This document shows, in pieces, positions 12,178-21,800 of a DNA stretch of 64,000 bases. The position numbers and the translations under genes are program-made. The stretch lies in contig JADANN010000401.1 of NCBI GenBank assembly GCA_018806985.1, positions 992,001 to 1,056,000 of the forward strand, in the 5' to 3' direction. Each line of letters opens with the position of its first letter. Positions within the stretch are counted from its first letter, which is position 1. The DNA is from Angiostrongylus vasorum. Its lineage: Eukaryota > Nematoda > Chromadorea > Rhabditida > Metastrongylidae. Under the pieces are notes generated by a model, which was given only the letters and a program-made list of their open reading frames with translations, searched no databases and was not told where the DNA came from.

Positions 12178-13906
12178 TGTGTATGTATGTATGAATGTAT
12201 ATAATTAAACAACAACACTGAAGTATAAAGACTCGTTTTCCGTTTGCCATAATTTTGTAAAAGCTCCCGTTGTACAATTCAGATGATGGTAGAACACTGG
12301 TTTGAAATACAGTGGTGGAGATTAAACTCCTCTTACCCTAGGTCCTGAAGAGATATCATTTCTCAATGAAGGGATAAGATTTAACTCCTCGAATGATTTA
12401 ACAGATTCCTGATTATGCTAGCCATTAATAACATGCCCCTCCCAAAGGCTCACCGCCTCATCGTGGCTGGGAGGTATTCCTGGGTGTCGGACTGCGATGT
12501 ACAGCGGGAGGATTCATCCCTGTGGCAGGGTCTCCCAAGCTGGGAAGGAGTCAGGCGTTGCCATCAGGAAGCCTAGCTTAGAGTAAACCAATACCAGGAC
12601 CCACCACCATCGTGGTATCAAAGTCGCATGGTGGCAAATCTCCCTCTGATCCGTCCTCTGCTGCGACTGTCTGTCGTGGTACGACCAGGGACAGACTTTG
12701 CCCAGGCTGTTCTCGGGTTTCCAGGGAACCACAGTGGCTTAACCAGCAAATCTCTGAAAAATGGTGAGTATGCTTGGGCCTGCACACCTACTGAGGACGG
12801 GCCGTTCAAGTATCAAGTAAATAGTAATAATATGCCTAAGGAGTTAAAAAAAATCCAGAGACTAATAGAATACGCTACTCTTCTTAATCGCTTTGAAAGT
12901 GCTTAAGGTTATAACCCTCGGAAAAATTGACGACTAAGCTTTTAAAGTCATTGTCGCAAAAACGGTAGCTGAAAACTTAAACGATACATTAAATGGAACC
13001 ATCACGTTGTGCTTACGACGACCGTCAATGGAAAAGATCGACGAAAGAATACATCCTATGGACTGCATACGATCAGTATTCAATGATGTTCGAACAAGAG
13101 AAGTTCTACCATGTTGGTAAAGCTCTCTAGATCATACTATCACCTTAACGGACAAGGATAACTATAAGCTGGGACATGTTTGTTTAACGCTGAAAGAAAC
13201 AAATATATTTTTAGGCATGTGAGCCCTGAAACGAAAGCACATGGTTGCTATATTAGCCGGTGGATGTTTTGCTTAAGAAAGCAAATGCTAAGAAACCAAT
13301 TAAAACCTCCTGATTAAAAATCACTATCATCTATACCCTCGTAAACCTTTCTACGACTAAGTGAAACAACTTAGGAATGATGGACAATTCCTATCAGTGA
13401 AAATAGTAGGGGAAAGAGATTTCTAGCTTTCATCAGACGAATTTTTCGGTTCCCTCTTACCTGTCATACTTTCTAATCTTATGAACAGACTTAACTTTAC
13501 TGATTGTACTCACAAAATAACCCACATGATACATCGATATCTCAACTACTTCTTTGACATGATCAATAGTAGATGGCGCTGGAACAGGCGCCCGAGACGA
13601 GACATTCGAAAGAAGCTGTGCCCAGCGAACCATCAGCGAGTCAATAGCATCACCGAGTGGGGTCTTTTCGATTGGCTTATCATCGAAAATTAAACTTGCT
13701 GGTTCCTCTTTTGTGACGGCTGAAAATGTACAGAGCACCGATCAATAAATCAATAAATGACCAATAAATGAGAAATAGAGCCCAAGTTCTAAAGCAATAT
13801 TGTAGAATAAACATGCGTTTTATGAGGTCCGAAGGAGAGGACATAGGTGAATCTTCTCCCAATACCAACTGCTTTAACTGCGACATAGCTGGCGAATCTT
13901 TACCAT
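10451..13906 (-). CDS. mdt-28: Mediator complex subunit 28-like protein (3' end approximate)
   Basis: Small Mediator head-module subunit linking transcription factors to RNA polymerase II. Two exons are well supported on the minus strand: 13719-13514 and 10715-10547, joined in phase 0 (donor TTT|GTGAGT, acceptor TTTTCAG). The second encodes [20 protein letters not shown], which aligns without gaps to the MED28 helix with P-E-x-V, L-x-x-x-L and R-x-x-x-L positions. The first encodes [19 protein letters not shown] likely first exon (13906 to about 13813) follows a TTTTTCAG that could be a trans-splice site; an in-frame ATG is at 13886. Joining it to 13719 in frame requires a GC donor (AAAC|GCATG); the GT donor four bases on is out of phase. 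The last few codons lie downstream of 10547 and are unresolved. AATAAA on the minus strand at 10431-10426 marks the 3' end. MED28 is about 180 residues in mammals; about 155 are seen here. The long intron holds two inverted family D repeats. Confidence 0.72.
11605..11995 (+). repeat. Family D repeat
   Basis: Near full length, from GGACGGCCTGTCCTC to CCACGATGAGGTGGTAAACC. In the long intron of the MED28-like gene. Confidence 0.85.
11996..12200. repeat. TA / ATGT microsatellite
   Basis: Compound simple repeat (GTAT, TA and CATA units) directly abutting the family D copy. Open frames on both strands here are low-complexity artefacts. Confidence 0.93.
12438..12824 (-). repeat. Family D repeat with target-site duplication
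   Basis: Complete copy flanked by TAATAACATGCC (12426-12437) and TAATAATATGCC (12825-12836), a 12-base duplication with one change. The end next to the right flank is AAGTATCAAGTA. Confidence 0.88.
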
Positions 13907-14011
13907 CTGAAAAATGAAAACGAAAAAAAACAATATAGTCACTCTGCCAAAGACTAATGACCACCTAGCTGAATTCTAGTTACCCTTCTTAAATTTGGAT
14001 AACAGAACTAT

Positions 14012-14165
14012 ACAACCACAATGATGCTGAGATATTTGCAAAACTCCGGACCGCGGGTGTCTGCGGTGGGGAACGAACGCGTTATTACTCTATCCGGGGG
14101 CTAACGCGTTCACCGCCACGCAATGCGGGTCCTTCGTTTCACCTGTTTATCAGAAGATAAAAAGT
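14012..14165 (-). repeat. Family C repeat fragment
   Basis: ATGATGCTGAGATATTTGCA, CCGGGGGCTAACGCG and CACCGCCACGCAATGCGGGT; the tRNA-like part only. Confidence 0.75.
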
Positions 14166-15035
14166 TAACACTGCAACAGAACTACTTTATAGAAAATTCA
14201 GACATGAACAGGACTGACCATCCATTGACACTGAACGTCCTAACCACCTTTGTCGCTGTTCGTATCGTTTTGGTGAATGGTACGATATCTATAAAGCTCA
14301 AAAATCAGATTTCCTTCACTATCCCAGCGCTAAATAGACTAGATCCGAGAGCTAAATTACGAACAAAACAAAGTATATAAAACACAGCAAAGGAAAACTA
14401 ATATATTAAGTCCGCAATAGCGCCGTCTGAAGTCCATTACGAATAAATTCACAGTATTCCTCCTACCTACTCAGAACGAGAAAAATGTCCTGCAAATCTA
14501 GAACTACCCATATTCGTTGCACTTCTCATGATTAAGATATAGTTTTAAGGACTTTGAAGAAGTACTGCTCAGTTGAAAGTGTGAGAGAACTAGGGGACTT
14601 GTGCAGAACGTACTAAGACATTCTCCATGGAGCTGGTTTTTCGATGACTGGTGTGTAGTTGAGAAGTTGGAAGCCTCAACAGAGCAACAGAAAGGACTTT
14701 GCTCTCACGCCATTAAGATATCTACAATAAAATATTCCACTTCAAATTTGCTTAAAGCTAAAGTTCTCAAAGAAATGAAAACAAAACCAATTCCGTATTG
14801 TGTCCTGTATTGCAGAGTTCATCATCAGCTGAGAGTTCACTTAACGATTACAGTGGCCAATTTTTGCAGCTTATGAGCAATATACGACTCATAAAGTAGC
14901 AAATGCCTAAAATTGGTATGCTAAGGTCTCAAATTAAGCACTGTTACCCCACGATATGGTCATTTTCTACGTAACTACCCTAAGTTTACCAATTTAATCT
15001 GCCGTCGTATTCAAATATAAAAAAAATAACGCTCT

Positions 15036-15294
15036 TTCAATGTTCAATCCCGGCGCGCAATGCATTCGACTTCATTAAGCATCGTTAAGAGGCGACTGAA
15101 TGCATGTCTGGCCTTTACAATGACTCGCAATAGCCTACCGATGCATCGAGCAAATGCTGCTATCCTCCCAGACAAGTCCGGTACCAATACCAATTTATCG
15201 ACCCGAATGGATGTAAGGCTTGGTGAGCCTAGGGGCTAGGGATCGACCCTATGTGTACTACAGGACGCCTCCGACCACTGCGCCACACGCGTAC
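15036..15294 (-). repeat. SINE family A copy
   Basis: Inverse copy lacking the last part of the tail; it ends at the head complement GCGCCACACGCGTACC. Confidence 0.82.
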
Positions 15295-15464
15295 CTGTAT
15301 TCAATATTTTAATGCATTTGAACACTGATTCCAATGCGTATGGTATGAAAAACAGAAAGAAACAAAATGAATAAAATTCAAATCAGCACATCTCAGCTGA
15401 TATCGAGCTTTATTAATACCATAATTCTATCAACAAAAACAAATTGGCACGAAGCTTATCTGTG

Positions 15465-15710
15465 AAAAGTTGAAAAGTCCACTGCAATCCAAATGGGGAC
15501 GCTCCAACCTGGCTAGCTCAAGACTCCAAGGAGAATTAACTCTAATTACACATTCAGTAGTATCCACAATGAAAACGAAAATCCATACGCGGAAGCCGAA
15601 CTCAAACCTGCGGAAGTTAAAAGACCTCCGTGGATGATGGATTCGAGGTGACGAATCAAATGTAAAGACTACCAGGATCACCACATTAGATGTGGAACAG
15701 GAGTCACGTA
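15465..15710 (+). repeat. SINE family B fragment
   Basis: CCACTGCAATCCAAATGGGG, CTCCAAGGAGAATT and CGTGGATGATGGATTCGAGG match the B body; the tRNA-like head is absent. Confidence 0.7.
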
Positions 15711-15954
15711 AAACAAAATAAACGAACAAAAAACTCAATAAGAACCATGAGAATATACAGAACACTGCCTATAAGCTACAATTTCTCTTCTTCTACCAAG
15801 ATCAAGCCCCTAACCATACCAACATCTCTTCAGTGTTTTTTGCGTGAACGCTCATACTTTGAATACCAAAGCGTTAGAACAAGCGAAATTTAACCCAATA
15901 CGACATGGTGATGCTATGTTCCATTTATACAATATTTCACACTTTTATATACGA

Positions 15955-16240
15955 GTGCACATGTGACGCAGCGGTCGGAGGCGCACTGCAACACACAAGG
16001 CATCGATGCCCGACCTCCAGACTCACCAAGCCTTCCATTCCTTCGGGGTCGGCAAATCGGAACCAGACTTGTCTGAGGGGATAGCAGCACTGTCTCGATA
16101 CATCGGAAGGCCATCGTGAGTAACCATGAGTAAAGCTCAGATGTGTATTCACTCATTTCTAAACGATGCTCAGTGTAGTCGATTGCATGGTGCATCTCTC
16201 AAGGACTTCTCGACGCCGACAGCCTTATCGTTTTCTTTAT
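15955..16240 (+). repeat. SINE family A copy
   Basis: CATGTGACGCAGCGGTCGGA head, AAGGCATCGATGCCC B-box region and a TTATCGTTTTCTTTA tail. Confidence 0.85.
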
Positions 16241-17515
16241 ATATACCTATTTGAAACGACAAAGTCTCTTCTAAGTGTCTATTAAGTCCTCTGACTATGA
16301 AGTTCTCTAGTTATCGAAAAACCAGTCCCATCTCGAAAGGAAAAGCGAAAACCAAACACATCTACACTGTCATGTACACTTGGCAAAAATCTTTTAAGAA
16401 CCAGCAGTGTCATATCTGAATAAACCTTACTGGAAGCATTAAGTCGCAGAGAATTTCTATTTTTAAAACAATCACAACAAAGAAAACAAGAACGAAAACC
16501 GGAAACACTAGCTGGTAAGAACTCGGTCTCTGCTTCGTACGTGATAGACGCACACAAGAGTCACAAAGTTTATGCTATTTATCGTAGCAATGGAGGAATA
16601 TGAGATCAAAAAGACACGGACCATCGTCCCTAAACAGCGTACCTAAGTGAGAGTAAATGGGACAAATTGGGAAATTTCCACATCAACCACAATGATGAAG
16701 CATTATGAAATATTGATATGACGAAATCCCATTAGGTGCTCCTAGTTCTTCTTGCTAAATGGTTCGTAATAGAATGAAAGCACCAAGTGCCCTCAAAATG
16801 TAGAAATGTACAAGATTAGGAAACATTTAGAACAAAATTCCTCTCAAACAAACCCAAAAACAGCAGCATTAAGACGTACTAGCGACACCACGTCACTCTA
16901 GTGGTCTACACTGGATCCAACAACAGGGAAATCTCATGGATGTCCAAAAACATCTGCATATAGAAGTACTGAGAACAGAATAAAATTTGCACATCTTCGT
17001 ACAACTTTCACTAACCGACAAATAACTACAGAATGTTACTTCGTGAACTGTGATGAACAACTAAACATGAATGGATGGAAGCTCTTAAAGTGGAAGAATC
17101 GCTAATCGGGTTTGAAATCTTCACCACATCCAAAATTTCTAAAGTAGGATAACTTAAAAAGTAATAGTAACCAGGTTGCATAAGTGGCGTCACAAGACGC
17201 TCGCTTATCCCCCTCATCTGTGTACTTCTAAGAAAATCTTTGGTCTTAGTTCAAAACTGTCGAGTGATAGCCACACAAGGTCGAAGCCGTTCCATCAACG
17301 ACTCATCTGCGGTTATTTTCGACACACCCATAAGTACTTTTCAAATCACAAAAATTAAAGACGTAAACTTGGTCAGAAAAAATTAAACACAATGTCATCA
17401 TGGCGACTGAAGGATACAAACATAATCGACAATGTTCCACGAAGAAAAACAACAATGTGGAAAGGACTACGTGAGATAACCTGAAACTCTTTGGTCAAAA
17501 TACACGTAGGAAAGA

Positions 17516-18649
17516 CTAGATTTCGTCGACGAACAAATCAAATGCACTGCTATAGTTCCTGACGCGGAACTGGTAGTCGTCGTGATTCGGAGGCGGTTGC
17601 AACTGCACTACTGTACAGCCTGTACTTTTATCTGAACTCTCAACGCCATGACTTGTTGTGTTTACACGATAAGAACGAGTCGACAGACTACCTGATACTT
17701 CTTCCGTACGACGTTTACGGGGTACCACCACGGACTCGTCTTCCTCTTCCTCAAAAATTGAACCAGGGTCGTCCACTACTGTGGAATATAGACCTTGTTC
17801 CGGCTGAATGCGGCTTGAATCGACAATGGCTCTATAGACTCTTGCTCGACTCTCATCTCTATTGGCAAATACGGCGGTAATTGGGCCACAAGAGCTCGAC
17901 AGACGCAATAAATATCTCGAATCGCTAATTGCTCCAAATTTTGGTGGGATCACTTCAACATTTGTTCCGGGTGGAGCCTGTACAGCAAAGGTATTTGAAA
18001 ACGGGAAGACTTTCTGAAGATCCGACTGGGAAATGTATGCATATCGTTGGTTCTTCGACGATTCACAAATGTTACGCAAGCTCTGCTGTAACCACTTAGT
18101 GTGTTCATCATAGACAGTCTCCTCATCGCGCAGTTGAGCCAACTCTGCCTTCAAACTTTCAAGATAAGAAATCAACATCGGTTCGTCTTCTTTCTCGTCA
18201 ACTTTTAGCAAATCACCAGCTTTCCACTGTATGATATTCTTCGACTTCTTCTCAATAAGCCCAATCCCTTCCAAAACATTCGTTATGTCATAAATTCGAC
18301 GCTTCTGACGGACATTTAAAGCTTCCGCTGCCTGATTTAAATCACAAATACCTCCTTCTGAAGCTTCTAACAAACGTATAAATCGCTGCGTCAAAAGACC
18401 TAAAGATTTGTCCGCACGTGTCCCCATCTGTGGTTGGTCGATACCATCGTCGACCTCTCCATCATATTCTTCAGAAACTCCAGTTGACTCTTTCGATTCG
18501 TCATTTACATGATGCTGACCATTGGGTAGAACACTGCCACTCTTAGCAGAAGAAGGCTGAGTGGACGAGTAATTCGCGCACTTCTCAACAAAATCGTCGT
18601 TCCGAGAGGACGATGTACCAGCATTGCTGCTAGGACCCAACAGACTCAT
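17516..18649 (-). CDS. efl-1: E2F transcription factor, single uninterrupted exon (E2F4/5, EFL-1 type)
   Basis: Cell-cycle transcription factor that binds TTTSSCGC sites as a dimer with DP and is restrained by pocket (Rb) proteins. The frame encodes 377 residues. Residues 1-77 are a low-complexity acidic and serine-rich leader. Residues 78-144 are the winged-helix DNA-binding domain, with the diagnostic RRIYDITNVLEGIGLIEKK and an IIQWK end. About 150-195 is a leucine-rich coiled coil. The marked box follows at about 205-265 (FAVQAPPGTNVEVI, then RYLLRLSS and GPITAVF). The extreme C-terminus (DDYQF at 357-361, DLF at 371-373) is the pocket-protein-binding motif of activating and E2F4/5-type proteins. 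The start ATG at 18649 is the first in frame. It is head-to-head with the HYLS1 gene. All other genes here are split into exons of about 80-350 bp, so a 1,134 bp intronless E2F is unusual. Confidence 0.95.
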   Translation of the reverse strand: MSLLGPSSNAGTSSSRNDDFVEKCANYSSTQPSSAKSGSVLPNGQHHVNDESKESTGVSEEYDGEVDDGIDQPQMGTRADKSLGLLTQRFIRLLEASEGGICDLNQAAEALNVRQKRRIYDITNVLEGIGLIEKKSKNIIQWKAGDLLKVDEKEDEPMLISYLESLKAELAQLRDEETVYDEHTKWLQQSLRNICESSKNQRYAYISQSDLQKVFPFSNTFAVQAPPGTNVEVIPPKFGAISDSRYLLRLSSSCGPITAVFANRDESRARVYRAIVDSSRIQPEQGLYSTVVDDPGSIFEEEEDESVVVPRKRRTEEVSGSLSTRSYRVNTTSHGVESSDKSTGCTVVQLQPPPNHDDYQFRVRNYSSAFDLFVDEI

Positions 18650-18825
18650 TACATAACAAGATTACAGAACGCCGGCCTAAATCGGTACGAAACGATGGCG
18701 GCAAATTCAAAAGGGGCAAAGGAGGACGGCGTCAACACGTACGACACGCAGCGCGATGCCCACATTCACCGTGGGGCACGTTGTTAACGTGAGAGGAGTC
18801 GGAGTTGCGGGCATCTTACTAGTTT
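18650..18825. promoter_or_regulatory. Bidirectional promoter between the E2F and HYLS1 genes, with an E2F-site match
   Basis: The 176 bp between the two start codons is markedly GC-richer than its surroundings. GCGGCAAA at 18698-18705 reads TTTGCCGC on the minus strand, a full match to the E2F consensus TTTSSCGC. It overlaps ATGGCGGC (18695-18702), a YY1-like core. CTTACTAG ends three bases before the HYLS1 ATG and could be a trans-splice acceptor. The motifs are seen; regulation is inferred. Confidence 0.6.
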
Positions 18826-21800
18826 ATGAAGATGAGCGTACTTAGTTCTGGAGATGAGTACACGGAAGAAGAACTTCTTCGTGTTTGCGAGGACATTGGA
18901 TTGCCAATTACTTCGGAGAACGTTGGTATTCTGAAAAGAGGTTAGTCAACAGTGCTTTTTAGCTCATCAACCTCAGTGGTCGAGGTGGAAATTCTTCGGG
19001 TTTTTAGTTCATTAGAACATCAGCCTGTTCTGGAGAACTTTAGGGTCTTATTAAGACTCTGTTGACTTTCAAGCAAACCTTAACACTTTGTAGAGCAACG
19101 ATCCGTAAGTAATCTTCGCTTTTTCTAAATCTCGTAACAAACAGTCGACTTACTTTGCTATTCCTAAGGTAGCTGTAGTTTCTTCCCTTTTATACCTTGT
19201 CCCTTTGCAATGACAAAGTGGGTGAGCCTTCTTTATGAAAATAGTAGTGGTCTTTTTTCTCCAATAAGCACGAACCAGCCCGGACCATCGGCCCGGGCCA
19301 TCGGCTCTGATGAAGTCGAAGTCGTCGAAACGTTAGCCGAATAACGATCATATGTCAAAATCGTACAAGCTTGTCAAACAGAGAATACGTATTGATTAGT
19401 CATAGCGAGGTTAAAAGAAGGTCAGTTTCGAAATATTTTTATGCTGTTTGCTAACTATTACTGGTAATAGTAATGCTAAGTATTTCCTTATGCATTAAAA
19501 GTTGCAAGTAGAGTTGCTGATTGGGTGACGTCAGAAGTTATAACTTAAGAGCAATCGCCTTCCAGTAATCGACGAAATAGTAGCCGAGCCAGTTCTGGAG
19601 AACGATGGCGGTCCCCTGGACTCATCTCTCTTCGGAAGTCTCAGTTTGTCAGACTCGATTCCCACGACCGAAGGAAGCGATAACTACCCTCGGGACAACA
19701 TTTCATCTCCTATTCATCGACTATGTAAGCGCTCGCTAAGGTCAAATTGTCGCAGTGCTTGCCAAACTAAGGAGGTCCCACTGGACGTCCCATCATCCGA
19801 AGAGAATGAACTGATGGTATGGCATACTCAGCTTTCAATGTTAGTACTTTATCTACAGCCTATTACAATTTTTCACCATAGGGTATTATGTGTGATACAA
19901 CCACATTGATGTTGAGATATTTGCAAAACTGCAGACCGCAGGTATCTGCGGTGAGGGAACAAAGCCCGCTATTACCCTGTCCGGGGGCTAACGCGTTCAC
20001 CACCACACCATCCGGGTTTTTCGTTTCGCCTTTCTCTCAGCTAGTTTTCTGTCGATCAGTGCCATCAGCAATCAGCCGTGAATGGGATTGATCTGTGGAG
20101 CCCAAATCGTTATTAGTTTTAGTCATTATAAAACTAGTTTTTGGTTGTCATTGCTTATTTGTTCCTTTATTTAAGAAACGTCACAACCCAGCCGCTTACT
20201 TTCTACTTAACGACGCTTGGCGATGTTTAAATAGTGTTTACCGGACAATGGCGACTGTTGAAGACTTGGTAAGGAGATTGACAGTATTTGTTTGAATATG
20301 GTTAGTAAGGGCGCGTGTGGCACAGTGGTCGGAGGCGCCCTGCAACACACACATGGGATTGATCCCAGCACGCCTAGCCTTCCAAGCCCTTCATCCCTCC
20401 GGGGTCGGCAAATTGGTACCAGACTTGTTTGGGAAGATAGCAGCATTGGCTCGATGCATCGGTAGGCTACCGCGAGTCATTGTAAAGGCCAGATATGCAT
20501 CCAATCACATCCAAACGATGCTTGATGTAATCGAATGCATGGGGCATCTCTCAGGGAGTAATCAACGCTGGGAGCTTTTTTCTTTTTGTACTTTTTATCC
20601 TTTTATGGCTAGTAAGGACATCTTTTCACTTCGTCATTATCTTGTCATACCGTTTTTGCAAATGAAGTTGTCATCAGTCGGATGCGCAAGAACTGGTAGC
20701 AAAAGCTGTACAGCTAATGGTGTTTCAAAATTCTATGGGAAAGATGGAAATGACGATAAAGAGAATCGAGGTGGCGATACATACCATCATCCTTTTGGCC
20801 AATACCGTCTTTGTCCAAAATTCTTTAAGCCATACACAAGACTGAAGGAAGTGAATGAAGGGGTACCAAGAGAATCTCCTGAGGAGTTTACTCATCCCGA
20901 TCCAAGTTGGTTCTTCTTTTTTTTTCTTTTTTCGCAAACGAGTTCATATGTTGTTTTCATGTTCAGGTCTTCGTCGTGTTGATCAGATTGTCCCTGGTCA
21001 GCTGTTCTACAAGCACGACCCGGTGAAGAAATTTGAGCTATATCGGTATGGCGAATTTTTTTTCATTATCACCATTATGCCGGTCTAGGTTACTGTGTGT
21101 AGATCCTAGCACTTCTTTCATTCAGTTTCCTGTCTCGCATCCGTTATCTACAAAAGTCTTTGGATCTTGCATGGATTAGGTTGCCACTTAAGTCTTCTAC
21201 GTGAATGTCATTAGTTGTCGATCGAGTTGATTTCCTTTGGAAACCTAGGGTAGCTGTCCTGATTCGACCCCAGGTCTTCGCTACAGGCAGTTGTCACCCT
21301 ATGTGGATCGGAAGTAACCAGGAAGCATTTTACGGGAATATTTTAAACCATTTTTCCGTCTCTGGAAGCATAGAAGGTTTATTTCACTCGGATAGGTGTC
21401 AAAGTGGGTGCGATGCGTAAATTGTACGCTCTTCTAGCACCCATGACGATATTAACACATAAGGGTCGGCGCCTAGATCCGTTTAACTGACGCATCCCCT
21501 TTGGCGCGTATTTTCTCGGTGCACTCGCTGTGAGTGGATATCAAATCACACCGGTCACTATGCATAGGCAAGCAGACCCTTGGTTCCGCGCCTTTTGTTG
21601 TGGTTTTCTCCATATAGTTCGGGTTTTTTTGTGTGTTTGCTTGTATGCTTGGTGTTCTTCGCTCGCTACCTATTGTCTAAGCCTTTTTATGTATTCACCG
21701 TACTTTTAAAACTCCATGAAACTGTGCTAACTTCATCACGGCGTATTCGGTTTCATATATGAACAAATATGAATTATATGTCGGTCGTTTTGGAATCTAC

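Noticed and set aside
11974..12208. Overlapping frames on both strands rich in Y, I and C
   Set aside because: Translation of a compound TA/ATGT microsatellite.
20317..20982. A 221-codon plus frame
   Set aside because: The first half is a SINE A copy; only the last part overlaps genuine HYLS1 exon sequence.
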